64,000 bases of DNA from Pseudomonadota bacterium (GTDB lineage: Bacteria; Pseudomonadota; Gammaproteobacteria; Steroidobacterales; Steroidobacteraceae), in the NCBI GenBank assembly GCA_023433515.1, contig JAEZCN010000250.1, positions 1-64,000 on the forward strand, read 5' to 3'. A model generated the notes under the pieces. The model was given only the letters and a program-made list of their open reading frames with translations. It was not told where the DNA came from and made no database searches. Positions 52,823 to 63,500 of the stretch are shown one piece after another; within the stretch, counting starts at the first letter, position 1; each line of letters begins with the position of its first letter. The position numbers and the translations under genes were made by a program.

Positions 52823-55800
52823 ATGAAGCTCCCGCACCGGTCGCTCTGCTGCTCGCTATTCCTCCTCTCCCTGATCGGCACCGCGGCCGCCCGCGACGTC
52901 TGGGATGAACCCGCCTTCTCGACTCCCGCCACGCAATTGTTGCTGGCCGCGAGCGCGGTCAAACGCGAGCATGCGACGGACGTCGTCGTGCTGCTCGACG
53001 AGCGCAGCTTCGTATTCGACGCGCAGCACCGGCTCACGCGCACGAATCACCTCGTGTATCGCGTCGATTCGCCCGACGGAGTGACCCGCTGGGCGGCGAG
53101 CAGCGCGCGGTGGCAGCCCTGGCACCAGGCTCGCCCGACCATTCGCGCGCGCGTGATCAGCGCGAACGGGCGCGAGCATCAGCTCGATCCGAAGCTGCTC
53201 AAGGATTCCGGCACGCGCAGCGGCGACAACCAGGTCTACGATGACGACCACATCTACGAGGGCCCGCTGCCGGCGGTCGAAATCGGCGCGGTGGTCGAAG
53301 AGCAGATCGTGGTGCGCGACGAGCAGCCGTTCTTCGCCGCGGGTTCGGTCTTTCGCGAATACGTCGGCCGCCCGGTCCCCGTGCTCCGTACTCGCGTGGT
53401 GATCGATGCGCCCGAGGGCCTGCCGCTGCGCCGGCTCACGAGCCTGTTGCCGAACGCGCAGGCGACCGAGACGCGCACGGCCGGCCGCGTGCGCTGGACC
53501 TACGAGCTCGGCGAGCTCGAGCCGATCCGCGCGCTCGAGACCCATCTCCCCCCGGAGACCCCGGCCTGGCCGAGCGTCGAATTCTCCTCGGCCGAATCCT
53601 GGGAGGCGGTGGTGGAGACTTATCGGGCGGCGACCGAAGCGCGCATTCGCACCGACGACGCACGCCCGCTGATCGCGGGGCTGCGCGCGCCGGTGCGCGG
53701 CGGCGCGGTGGGCAGCGGCAAGGCCGGCGCCGCGATCGGCGCGAAGCTCACCGGCGACCTGCCGAATTCGCCCACGCGCGAATACATCGCGAAGGTGGTC
53801 GAACGCCTGCACCGCGAGGTGCGTTACACGGGCGTCGAATTCGGCGCCGCGCGGCTGATCCCGGAGTACCCGGCGGAAACGTTGCGCCGCAAGTTCGGCG
53901 ACTGCAAGGACAAGTCGACCCTGCTGATCGCCGCGCTGCGCGCGTCGGGCATCGAGGCGTATCTCGCGCTGCTCGCGGCCGGCGACGACCAGGACGTTTC
54001 TCCCGATCTGCCGGGCCTCGGCATGTTCAACCACGCGATCGTCTATCTACCTGGCGCCGGTGAGGCCGGCTCGGACCTGTGGATAGACGCCACCGCCGAA
54101 TATGCGCGCGTGGGAACGCTGCCCGTGGCGGCCTCCGACCGGCACGCGCTGATCGTGCGTTCCGGCGAGAAGGCGCTGACGCGCACGCCCGCGATGCGCT
54201 CCGCCGACAACCGCCAGCTCGAGACGCGCGAGTTCTTCCTGTCCGAATACGGCCCCGCGCGCGTGGTCGAGACCACCGAGACCCACGGAACCATCGAGAA
54301 CGAATACCGGAACTGGTACGCGGGCGCGGACACGAAGGAGCGTCGCGACGACCTGGAGAGCTACGCGCGCCAGGCCTACCGGGCCAGGTCGCTCGTGAGC
54401 TTCGCGCACACGGCCAGCACCGATTTCTCGAAGCCATATTCGATGCGGCTCGAGATGAAGGATGCGCCGAGCGGCTACACGGATCTCGAGGCTGCCGCGG
54501 TGGGCGTGCGGGTCGCGAATCTCACGGCGCGGCTGCCGGATTATTTCGACAAGCGGCTCGAGCTCGATTCGGACGAGGAAGCGGACAACCGGGCCGCCGA
54601 CCTGGTGTTCGAGCCATTCGTCACCGAGTGGCGCTATCGCATCCAGCCGCCACCCGGCTTTCAGCCGCGGCCGCTGCCAGCGAACGCGGTCATGAAGATG
54701 GGCCCGGCGCGGCTGACGTCGCAGTTCGAGGTGACGGCCGCCGGCATGGTGCTGGCCACCTGGCGCTTCGATACCGTCAAGGGTCGCTATTCGATGGGCG
54801 AGGCCAACGCGCTGGTGGCGGCGCTGCGCGAGCTCAATTCCGCCGAGACGCAGCTGATCTCTTTCGACCAGGTAGGCGTCGCGCTGCGCGCCGAAGGCGA
54901 TTTCAAGGGTGCACTCGCGGCCAACGACGCGCTGGCCGCGAAACATCCGCGCAAGGCGGTGCACCGGCTGCGCAATGCATCGGCGTTGCTCGACGCCGGT
55001 CTCGGCACCCGCGCGCAGCGCGAGGCGCGTACCGCCACGCAACTCGAACCGGACTCCTCGCTCGCATGGAAAACCCTGGGCTGGATGCTGCAGCACGACG
55101 CGGTCGGCCGCCGCTTCGGCGCGGGCTTCGATCGCGCCGGCGCGCTCACCGCCTACCGCAAGGCGCGCGCCCTTGCACCCGACGACACTGACGTCATGGC
55201 GGATCACGCCGTGCTGCTCGAGCACGACGCGGACGGTGTGCGTTACTCCGAGCACGCGGATCTCGCCGCGGCGATAGACGTGTACCAGGCGCGCGCGAAG
55301 CTGCTCACCGGGGAAGACGCCGCGGACGACGACTACGCCAGCAACCTCTTCTATGCGCTGCTCTATTCGCGCCGCTTCACCGAGCTGCGCGAGGCGCTGC
55401 GACCGCGCTCGCCGAGCGTCACGCAGCGCGCCCTCATCCTCGCGACCATCGCCGCGGAGCATGGCGGCACGCGCGCGATCGAGATGTCGCGCACGCTGCT
55501 CAACAGCGAATCCGACCGCCGCGCCGCGCTGACGAGCGCCGGCAACTTCCTCACGCGGCTGCGCGAATATTCATCTGCCGCGGACCTCATCGAGGCCGGC
55601 GCGCGCGGCCAAACCACCACCGCCGCCAACACGCAGAGGATCGCGTTGCTGCGCAAGACGCAGCGCATCGACGTCGCATCCATTTCCTCCACCGAACCAC
55701 GGGGCGTGGTGCTGCGTTCGTTCGCGGAGATGCTCGCGGAAGACGGCGGCGCAGATCGACTGACGACACTGCTCAGCCGGCGATCGGCCGCACTCGACGG

Positions 55801-56986
55801 ATTGCCGGTGTTCGAACGTGCGCAACGCGCATTGCTGGCGGGACTCGCGCGCCAGGACCTGCCCCGCGCCGTGGGCGCGGACCTGCTTTTCAGTAACGCG
55901 CGAATCAACGTCGACGGGGACGACGCGGGCGGTTACCGCGTGCAGCTGCGCTCGGGCGGCGAAACGCAGACGTTTTATGTGGTTTTCGAGGACGGGCAGT
56001 ACCGGATTCTGACCGTCGCGCCGCTCGTCGGGCCGGTCGCGCTGCTGGCGCTCGAACGTCTCGAGGCGAACGACCTCGCCGGCGCGCGGCGCTGGCTCGA
56101 CTGGGCGCGGCTCGACCTGCTTCCGGGTAGTTCGGAAGATCCGCTCGAAGGGCCGGCCTTCGCGAGAGCGTGGACCATCGGCGCCGAGGCGGACATCGGC
56201 GAGGCGCGCGCGGCCACCGCCATGCTGCTGGCGGATTGCCTGCTTGCGGAGCAGGCGTTGCCGCTGCTCCTGACCGCGCGATCCACCGCGACCGAACCGG
56301 CGGCGAAGCTCAGTCTCGATCTCGCGCTTGCCAAGGTCCACCTGGAACGCGGCGACTGGAAGGGGCTAGGCGAGGCCGGCACGCGGCTCTCGGCCGCGGT
56401 GCCGTCGTCGGCGCTCGCCTTCCGCTATCAGCAGTGGGCGCGCATCCGGCGCGGCGAGTGGGACGCCGTGACGGACGCGTCGCGCCTGCGGCTCGCGCGG
56501 CTGCCGGACGACTCCATCGCGCGCGAGATGCTCGTGCATCGCGCCGAGGCGCTGGGTCGGCACGTCGAGATCGCGCCGATCATCCAGCCGCTCATCGACA
56601 GCGGCCGCGCCAATGCGTCCGACTACAACCAGTATGCATGGACCTCGCTGCTGACCATGCCGGTGTCCGAGCAGGCCGTGGACGCCGCGCGCATGGCCTA
56701 CGACGAAACACAGGGACGCAATTACGCGATCGCGCACACGCTGGCGTGTGTATATGCAGCCACCGGCCGGCCGCGCGAAGCGCGCGACCTGCTGCTGAAG
56801 GGGATGGACGCGTCGGGCACGCCCGACGACGCCGCGTGGTACGGCTTCGGTCTCGTCGCCGAGGCGTACGGCGATCTCGAGTCCGCGCGCGACTACTACC
56901 GCCAGGTGCGGAAGCCGAAGAAGGGCCTAGTGCTCGCGAGCAGCGTCTACTCGCTCAGCCGGTCGCGCCTCGCCGCCCTCGAGTGA
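52823..56986 (+). CDS. Giant exported DUF3857-transglutaminase-TPR protein
   Basis: A 1387-residue protein with a signal peptide. The N-terminal DUF3857 domain (about 50-270) leads to a transglutaminase-like domain. Its Cys is in KFGDCKDKSTLL (about residue 358), His in MFNHAIVYL and Asp in WIDATAEY. A further DUF3857-like beta domain follows (to about 640), then long TPR-type helical repeats to the C-terminus (for example AWKTLGWMLQHDAVGRRFG). It is probably periplasmic. The length is at the upper end of the family; the target is unknown. Confidence 0.88.
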   Translation: MKLPHRSLCCSLFLLSLIGTAAARDVWDEPAFSTPATQLLLAASAVKREHATDVVVLLDERSFVFDAQHRLTRTNHLVYRVDSPDGVTRWAASSARWQPWHQARPTIRARVISANGREHQLDPKLLKDSGTRSGDNQVYDDDHIYEGPLPAVEIGAVVEEQIVVRDEQPFFAAGSVFREYVGRPVPVLRTRVVIDAPEGLPLRRLTSLLPNAQATETRTAGRVRWTYELGELEPIRALETHLPPETPAWPSVEFSSAESWEAVVETYRAATEARIRTDDARPLIAGLRAPVRGGAVGSGKAGAAIGAKLTGDLPNSPTREYIAKVVERLHREVRYTGVEFGAARLIPEYPAETLRRKFGDCKDKSTLLIAALRASGIEAYLALLAAGDDQDVSPDLPGLGMFNHAIVYLPGAGEAGSDLWIDATAEYARVGTLPVAASDRHALIVRSGEKALTRTPAMRSADNRQLETREFFLSEYGPARVVETTETHGTIENEYRNWYAGADTKERRDDLESYARQAYRARSLVSFAHTASTDFSKPYSMRLEMKDAPSGYTDLEAAAVGVRVANLTARLPDYFDKRLELDSDEEADNRAADLVFEPFVTEWRYRIQPPPGFQPRPLPANAVMKMGPARLTSQFEVTAAGMVLATWRFDTVKGRYSMGEANALVAALRELNSAETQLISFDQVGVALRAEGDFKGALAANDALAAKHPRKAVHRLRNASALLDAGLGTRAQREARTATQLEPDSSLAWKTLGWMLQHDAVGRRFGAGFDRAGALTAYRKARALAPDDTDVMADHAVLLEHDADGVRYSEHADLAAAIDVYQARAKLLTGEDAADDDYASNLFYALLYSRRFTELREALRPRSPSVTQRALILATIAAEHGGTRAIEMSRTLLNSESDRRAALTSAGNFLTRLREYSSAADLIEAGARGQTTTAANTQRIALLRKTQRIDVASISSTEPRGVVLRSFAEMLAEDGGADRLTTLLSRRSAALDGLPVFERAQRALLAGLARQDLPRAVGADLLFSNARINVDGDDAGGYRVQLRSGGETQTFYVVFEDGQYRILTVAPLVGPVALLALERLEANDLAGARRWLDWARLDLLPGSSEDPLEGPAFARAWTIGAEADIGEARAATAMLLADCLLAEQALPLLLTARSTATEPAAKLSLDLALAKVHLERGDWKGLGEAGTRLSAAVPSSALAFRYQQWARIRRGEWDAVTDASRLRLARLPDDSIAREMLVHRAEALGRHVEIAPIIQPLIDSGRANASDYNQYAWTSLLTMPVSEQAVDAARMAYDETQGRNYAIAHTLACVYAATGRPREARDLLLKGMDASGTPDDAAWYGFGLVAEAYGDLESARDYYRQVRKPKKGLVLASSVYSLSRSRLAALE

Positions 56987-57028
56987 CTCTTGCCGGGTTG
57001 CGGCGCCAGGCACCGCATCCGGCAAATC

Positions 57029-57718
57029 TCATCCCGGGATTTCCGTGCCGGGCACGGGCGCTTCGCCGAGGGGCTGGCGGCGTTTCACGCGAATGCTTTC
57101 GGCCCACTCGCGCGCGAAGTCGCGCTGCATGTTGCGGTTGACGAGCGCGGTGATGGTCATCGCGATCAGCGCGCCGAGCGAGGCGAGCGCCATGTCCTTG
57201 TGCGCGTCCCACACGTCGCCCTGCGTGCCGAGATAGGCCGCGCCGAGCTCACCGCCGACGAGCTCCGCGGCGGCCCACTCGATGAGCTCGTAGAGCATCG
57301 ACGTCGACATCGTGAGATCGAGCGGCAGGAAGTAACCCCAGAAGCCGCGCACGTTGCCGATGCGCAGGAACATCTCGCGGATCGGATACGCGAGCAGCAG
57401 GCCGTAGAGAAAATGCACCAGGCGGTCGAAGTGATTTCGCCCGCCTTCGAAGATCGGGAGCCACTCCTGGTACGGCACCAGCGCGTAGGTGTAATGCGAG
57501 CCGATCGTATGCAGCATCAGGAAGACGAAGATGCACGTGTACGAGATTCGCGAGAGCGGAAACGCCTTGTACGTGCCGATCAGCAACCCGAGGGCGAGCA
57601 GGACGAGCACGTTCTCGAGGATCCAGTCCTTGCGGTCATGGGGATCGATCGCGAGCACCACCCACCACACCGCATACACACCGAGCAACGTCAACAGGTA
57701 GACCTTACGTGACAGCAC
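57029..57718 (-). CDS. DUF2238 (YjdF-like) membrane protein
   Basis: A 229-residue membrane protein with about six helices. Conserved segments are YVPYQEWLPIF-like YALVPYQEWLP, HFDRLVHFLYGLL and SMLYELIEWAAAELVGG, all DUF2238 hallmarks. Function is unknown. The GTG at 57718 is chosen. It overlaps the AGCS gene by 14 bases (that gene ends at 57705), so the two are translationally coupled. Confidence 0.88.
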   Translation of the reverse strand: MLSRKVYLLTLLGVYAVWWVVLAIDPHDRKDWILENVLVLLALGLLIGTYKAFPLSRISYTCIFVFLMLHTIGSHYTYALVPYQEWLPIFEGGRNHFDRLVHFLYGLLLAYPIREMFLRIGNVRGFWGYFLPLDLTMSTSMLYELIEWAAAELVGGELGAAYLGTQGDVWDAHKDMALASLGALIAMTITALVNRNMQRDFAREWAESIRVKRRQPLGEAPVPGTEIPG

Positions 57719-59135
57719 CGTTCTCCTCCGACTCGTTCTCGAGCACCACGCGACGCCAATAGCCTGCCAGATCGGCACGCAGCTCCGGCAGGAACAGGTA
57801 GACGGCGATCAGGTTGGGTATCGCCATGCAGAAATTGAGCGGGTCCGCGATGTTGACCACCTGCGTGATGTCGAGCGTCGTGGCCAACGACAACATCACG
57901 CACAGGAACAGGCGGTACGAATAACGCGCGTTGCGGGTCTCGCCGAACAACCAGGTCCACGCGGTCTCGCCGTAGTAGCCCCAGGTGATGACGGTCGAGA
58001 GCGCGAACAGGACCGCGGCCAGGGCGAGCACCGCGGGAAACCACGACACGACCGTGCCGAACGCGGCCGACGCGAGCGCGATGTCCTTCGCGCTGCTCGT
58101 CTCCAGCGCGCCGCTGATGACGATGACCAGCGCGGTGATCAGGCACATGACGACCGTGTCGAGGAACGGCTCGATGAGTGCCGCGAAACCCTGCGACATC
58201 GGTTCGCTCGTGCGCACCGTCGCGTGCGCCATGGGCGCCGAGCCGATGCCGGCCTCGTTGGAAAACGCCGCGCGCCGGATTCCCTGGATCAACGCGCCGA
58301 GCGCGCCGCCGGCCACCGCGTCCGTCGAGAACGCCTCGGTGAGGATGCGGTACAACCCGTGCGGAATGCGCTCGACGTTCGCGCCCAGCACCACGAGACA
58401 GGCGACGAAATACAGAACGCACATCAGCGGCACGAGCTTGTCGGTCCAGCTCGCGATGCGCTTCATGCCGCCGAAGAGGATGATGCCTATCCACACCGCG
58501 ATCGCGACACCGAACACGAACGCATGTTCGAAGCCGGTCACCGCGCGGAACTGCGAGTAAGCCTGGTTGACCTGGAACACGGTCAGCGACGCGCCCACCG
58601 TCGCCACGCAGAAGAACGCGGCGAGGAACTTGCCGATCTTCGGCATGCCGACGCGGCCCAATGCGATCGGTACGTAATGCATCGCGCCGCCGGTCACCGT
58701 GCCGTCCGCGCGGATCACGCGGTATTTCGTGGCGAGCGCGACCTCCGCGAACTTCAGGCTCATGCCGAGGAAACCCGCGACGCACATCCAGAACGCGGCG
58801 CCGGGACCGCCCACCGCCACGGCGAACGCGACTCCCGCGATGTTGCCGAGACCGATGGTCCCCGATACCGCCGCGCTGAACGCCTGAAACGGAGTGGTCT
58901 CGCCGGCAAGGTCGCGGCTCGAAAATTCTCCGCGCAGCACGCGCAGCGCGTGACTGAAGCCGCGCAGGTTCACGAAGCGGAAGTAGATGGTCGCGACGAT
59001 GCTGCCGGCGACGAGCCACGCGAGGATCAGCGGAATCTCCGCTACGTCGCCGACTGGAACGGCGTAGAAGATCACCTTGCCGAGCCAGTCGGCCACGGGC
59101 GCCAACCACGAATTAATGGTCTGGTCGAGATTCAT
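57705..59135 (-). CDS. Sodium:alanine/glycine symporter (AGCS family)
   Basis: A 476-residue transporter with about 11 helices. GLGNIAGVAFAVAVGGPGAAFWM is the AGCS signature, with NEAGIGSAPMAHA in the second half and TWGYYGETAWTWLFG near the end. It should import alanine or glycine with sodium. The start is ATG 59135; ATG 59156 (7 residues longer) is possible. It is cotranscribed with the DUF2238 gene. Confidence 0.92.
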   Translation of the reverse strand: MNLDQTINSWLAPVADWLGKVIFYAVPVGDVAEIPLILAWLVAGSIVATIYFRFVNLRGFSHALRVLRGEFSSRDLAGETTPFQAFSAAVSGTIGLGNIAGVAFAVAVGGPGAAFWMCVAGFLGMSLKFAEVALATKYRVIRADGTVTGGAMHYVPIALGRVGMPKIGKFLAAFFCVATVGASLTVFQVNQAYSQFRAVTGFEHAFVFGVAIAVWIGIILFGGMKRIASWTDKLVPLMCVLYFVACLVVLGANVERIPHGLYRILTEAFSTDAVAGGALGALIQGIRRAAFSNEAGIGSAPMAHATVRTSEPMSQGFAALIEPFLDTVVMCLITALVIVISGALETSSAKDIALASAAFGTVVSWFPAVLALAAVLFALSTVITWGYYGETAWTWLFGETRNARYSYRLFLCVMLSLATTLDITQVVNIADPLNFCMAIPNLIAVYLFLPELRADLAGYWRRVVLENESEENGAVT

Positions 59136-59286
59136 TCCCGGCGGATTATGGTTCATCCCATCGCACCGCAATGGAGATATTCGCGCCCGGAACGCGGTTA
59201 TTCGCGATTACCACGTTCCACCTATTGCGAACGCGACGCGGCCGTTCCAACCTGTTCGCGGGATGGATGGTGAACGAGGTCGTACG

Positions 59287-59694
59287 ATGATCCTGCGGGG
59301 TCGCCTGTTCGGGTTCGTGCTTTGTTCCCTGGTGGCCGCTGCGGCGGCGCGCGCCGGCGACGACGCGCACGAGCGCCCGACCGGAACCCAGGCGCCGCTC
59401 GAAATTCCTCACACGGCCGAGCTCGACCTCGCGCTATTCGCGAAGAAGCGCAACCGCAGGCCTAACAACATCGAGAATCACCAGTTCCTCGACCTGGTCG
59501 CCGGACTCGAACCCGTCGTCTGGCCGAAGAACACCGACATGCGATCGCGCATCGTCACGCCGCAACTGCGCAACACGCCGCTCGTCGGCTGGATCGCCGA
59601 GAATCTCTATCGCAGCAAGAAAGACAACGGCTGGTGTCTGGAGGTCGATCCGGGCGAAGGCGAGTACGTCGTCTTCTACCGGTTGAATCTCTGA
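59287..59694 (+). CDS. Small exported hypothetical protein
   Basis: A 135-residue protein. A signal peptide (FGFVLCSLVAAAAARA) precedes a basic middle (LFAKKRNRRPNN) and a C-terminal WCLEVDPGEGEYVVFYRL. No family is recognised. The ATG at 59287 follows a gaacgaggtc ribosome-binding sequence. It ends convergently to the next exported protein, with a repeat element between. Confidence 0.7.
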   Translation: MILRGRLFGFVLCSLVAAAAARAGDDAHERPTGTQAPLEIPHTAELDLALFAKKRNRRPNNIENHQFLDLVAGLEPVVWPKNTDMRSRIVTPQLRNTPLVGWIAENLYRSKKDNGWCLEVDPGEGEYVVFYRLNL

Positions 59695-59737
59695 CTTCCG
59701 CCAGCCGCGGGCATTCCCGCAGCGGAAGTGATAGCCC

Positions 59738-59780
59738 GAGGTCTGTCCCCTTTTGCCAGGAAACGGGGAATGTCCCCATT
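59738..59780. repeat. Single-arm member of the dispersed palindromic repeat family
   Basis: gaggtctgtccccttttgcc followed by aggaaacggggaatgtcccc is close to one arm of the 26802-26914 element, and its first 12 bases match the 24916-24941 palindrome. It lies between two convergent stops, and its last bases enter the stop of the reverse gene. Confidence 0.8.
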
Positions 59781-60255
59781 ACGGCCCTATCCACTTCACG
59801 GGGTCGCGGCTGCGCGCGCCGTGCTCCAGTAGCCACGTATAAACGGCTTCGGTCTGTTTGGTATCGATCCACGAATTGTCGTGGATGAACAGCGCCGCGA
59901 CGCGGTTGTCGTCGAAGATCTGCACCTGGCTGTATTTGCCCATGTGTTGCAGCGCCACGCCGTCGATGTTGGTCATCGTGAGCTGCAGCTCGGAGATCAG
60001 GAACCCTTCCTCGAGACTGAACAGGTTCAGGTCGTGCTCGGTCTGCACGTACACGCAATCGAAGAAGTCCGGCGGATCGTCGGTCTCGACGATCGCGGCC
60101 TTGCACTGCTTGCGCACCGCGACGTTCGCCGGTGTGATGCCGGCCGATTCGAGCATGCGATCGTCCTGCACGGCCGCCTGGACTTCGCGGTAGTTCGATC
60201 CGGTGGCGACGGCCGAGGCCAGTGCGACGACGATGAGTACGGCGAGTGCACGCAT
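59779..60255 (-). CDS. Exported hypothetical protein
   Basis: A 158-residue protein with a signal peptide (LAVLIVVALASAVATG). The rest has two cysteines (RKQCKAA, FDCVYV) and a mixed alpha/beta pattern with VQIFDDNRVAALFIHDNSWIDTKQ. No family is recognised. It precedes the long DUF11 gene on the same strand only after a gap that contains that gene's terminator. Confidence 0.7.
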   Translation of the reverse strand: MRALAVLIVVALASAVATGSNYREVQAAVQDDRMLESAGITPANVAVRKQCKAAIVETDDPPDFFDCVYVQTEHDLNLFSLEEGFLISELQLTMTNIDGVALQHMGKYSQVQIFDDNRVAALFIHDNSWIDTKQTEAVYTWLLEHGARSRDPVKWIGP

Positions 60256-60597
60256 GCGCGCACTCTAGGTTGCATGCGCCCTCGCGGGTGTCAGCGGACT
60301 CCGTCTGAACGGCAGGCTTGTTCCCACCCGGCCGGGCAAAAAAAACGCGTGCAGGCCCTTCCGTTCCTGCACGCGTCCGTCCAGCAAAAAGTCTCACGAG
60401 GGGGAGGAGAACATTCCGCAGACGATCTAGATAAAGCAATCGCCGTGCCAACTCCGAAAACGGCGGTTCGGGACGGCTGCCCAGCCGAATTCGCGATTTA
60501 ACCGGCCTGTTACAGCCCGGCGTTCCCATCAGGAGTGCACGTGACCCGAAATCGCTTCAGTGCGGTGCAGCGGCGGCGTACGCACCTGGGGGATGGC
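60256..60597. other. Gap of 342 bp
   Basis: This gap holds the reverse-strand terminator of the DUF11 gene (60335-60376) and the promoter region of the 158-residue exported gene. The stretch 60395-60530 has no good ORF and no clear structure. A gagggggaggag sequence at about 60399 resembles a Shine-Dalgarno but no start codon follows. Confidence 0.5.
60335..60376 (-). terminator. Intrinsic terminator of the DUF11 gene
   Basis: The 11-bp stem acgcgtgcagg (60345-60355) with cctgcacgcgt (60366-60376) is preceded on the plus strand by a run of A, which reads as a U-run for leftward transcription. Confidence 0.92.
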
Positions 60598-63500
60598 CTA
60601 GTTGATGCGCACCCGGAACCGGATCGTGAAGCCCGGGTTGCCGCCCGCGGCCCCGTTCATCGAGCCTCCGGGCGCGATACGGACGGCCCGGACGAGCGGG
60701 TCGTAACCGTCGGCGTTCGGCGCGGGCGCGTGGTTCCAGGGGCCGGCCGGGCCGACCGCGGAGTACGTGACATGGGTCGCGTAGTTGTAGGTGAGCCCGC
60801 TCGGCGTCGCACCGTTCGTGAACGTGACGGGATTACCCAGGGAAGTGCCCACGTACATCACGGCATCCGCCGGAATGGAATCCGTGATCACGAGCGTGTT
60901 GGCATCGACGGCGCCAGGCCCACTGTTCGAGGCCTGGATCTCGTATTCCACGACCGCCTGCGGAATGCGCTTCGGGTTGGACGTGCTGACCGGATCCGAG
61001 ATCACACGCGAAATCTTGAGAATGGTCAGGGACGGCCGCGGGATCTCGACGACGAAGCTGCCGACGCCCAGGTCGGAAACCAGGTTCTCGATGCCTTCCC
61101 GCGCCGTGACGTTCACGGTCCAGCCACCCTCCGGCGCATTCGCCGGCAGCGTGAATGCGTATTCGAAAGTGCACAGTGCCGAGGTCGTGGAGCTGCAGGT
61201 CGCGGGCGAGCCGCTGCCGCCCTGCACCACCGGCATCCCGGTGGACGGCAACACGACGGTGCCCGACGGATTCGAGATGCTGATGTTCGCATCCCGGATG
61301 TCGAAGCCGCCGAACGGATCGCTCACGACAGTGCGCACGTGGACGGTCGAGCCGGGAGCGAAGGTGTCGGTAGCGACTCCCCCGGAAAACGCCTGGTTGT
61401 AGGCCGTCACGCTGTCGACGTTGATGACCGTCGCGCTGTTGAGTTCGACGCGCGAGTAGTTAGTTCCGCTGTGCGGCACGAGACTGACGGAACGCGTGCC
61501 GCTGCCGCTGCTTTCGTTCTCGACTTCGAGCGTGAACCTCGATCCCGCCGGGACCGTCACCCCCGCCGTGTTCAGCACGAAGGTCCGCATCGTCGTCCCG
61601 GACGTGAACGTCACGTCGTCCGTGGCGATGAAGCCCGTCACCGAATTCCGCAGCGTCACGCGTACGGTACGGGAGTTGCTCGTGGAGCCGGAACGTGAGA
61701 GCAACAGGTGCACGTTGAACTGCCCGGGATTCAACGTGAGCGCCGTCTGCAGCGCGGGCTCGAGCTCGAAGGTCCGCGATGCGCCCTCGTTCAAGTTGAT
61801 CGCGGCGTGGCTCCCCGAAGGACGCCTTCGCGAAAGATCGTCCGAATCGCGCAGGTAGAGCTGCTTGGTGCCTTCACCCGCGATCTGCGACGGCGCGACG
61901 AGCACGGTCGGCGCCGCGGGCGTCGCACCGGGACCGTTCGGGTTGTCCACGGTCGCCGTGTTGTCGATCGCGGTGTTGGGGTCGACGTCCTCGACCGTGA
62001 CGTCGAACACCACGGTCACTGAACCGTTCGCGGGAATCGATATGCCCGATACCGTGAGCTCGCCATGGCCGTTGGCGCCAGCGGGCGCCGGCGAAAAGGC
62101 AGTCGTCGCGCCGTCGGGAACGGAGACGAAGCCCTCCCAGGCCGTGTTCGCCGGGACGCTGTCGGTCAGCGTCACGTTGACCGCGGGCTGTCCCGCGGAT
62201 TCGATGATCGTCACCGTGTAGCGCAGCGTGTCGCCCGGATTCGCCTCGCCGCCATTGACGTCGAGCACCGTCTTCGTCGACGTGGAGAGGATGGGGCCGA
62301 GCACGACGGTCGCGTCGGAAGCGGTGTTGTCGTCGGTGTCGAAGTCGAAGCTCGGCGTGCTCACGGTCACGGTGTTCGTCACGCCCGGCACCGCGGGGCC
62401 GGTGACGTTCACGACGATACTGAGTGGCGGCAGCGAACTACCGGCATCGATCGTCGGCGCGTGAGTACAGGTCACCGTCTGGCCGGCGTTCGTGCAGTTC
62501 CAGCCCGTGCCCGTGAACGAGTTGTAGGTCAGCCCGGCGGGCAACACGTCGGTCACCGTGACGGTGTTGTCCTCGCGTTCGAATCCGGGCGCGTTGGAGA
62601 CCACGACGGTGTAGGTGCCGGTCGAGCCCGCCGTGAAGTTCCCGGCATGCGACACGGCCGCCGAGAGATTCACGGCCGGGTCCGACGTGGCGCTCACGAT
62701 CTGCGCCATGAGCAGCACGAGGTCGGCGCCCGCGGAGTAGATGGTCGTGGCGCTGGTCTGTCCCGGTGACAGCATCGAGCCGACCTCGTACTGGTCGACG
62801 TCGATGCCGTAACTCGTGACGACGTTCTGCGTGCTGATCGTGCCGTCGAACTGCTGCGTGGCGGGAACGCTGCCCGTCGGAACCAGGTTGTCGTCGAGCA
62901 ACGTGCCGTTGAAGCGCAGCGCCTCGCTGAAGCCGCCCGACGAGTCGGAGTTCTGCGGATCGCCCTCGAGCGTGAACACCGCGACGCGACCGTCGATGTT
63001 CGACGCGGGCACGCGGAACCCGTCGGGCGTCAGCGCGACCTGGCTGCCGTAGAAATAGTCGAGGCCGTCGAAAATGTTGATCGCGCGCAGCCGTTCGCCC
63101 GCACCCTGGTAGATCACGACCAGCGCCCATCCGCCGACGACGGCCTGCGAGCCGCAATGCGGATTGCCGGTGTGCACCGTGAGACCGCCGAACGTGTAGC
63201 TGCCGTTGCCGGACACGAGGTTGGTGACCACCGCGAATCCGCCGAAGAAGGGAAAGTCGGTGCCGTTGTCGAAGGTTCGCGAGAACGTGCGCGTCGCGTT
63301 GACGACGTTGCCGTTCAACGTCACCGACGTGTCGAACGAGCCGCTGCCGGTCCACGAGCCGCCCCAGTACAGATAGGCCGCGCGCACCGTGCGCCCGGCC
63401 GGGATGCCCGACAGGGTCTGCGTGCTGGTGGAATTGAGATTGCAGGGCGAACCGGTGTTGGGCGAATTGCGCAGCGATCCGCCCGTCGTCACGAAGTTGA

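Noticed and set aside
57691..59109. 472-residue reverse ORF over the AGCS gene and other long Arg-rich ORFs (for example 37007-39253 and 41067-42767)
   Set aside because: Composition is Arg/His-rich and low in hydrophobic order. Each is the out-of-frame shadow of a recognised gene.
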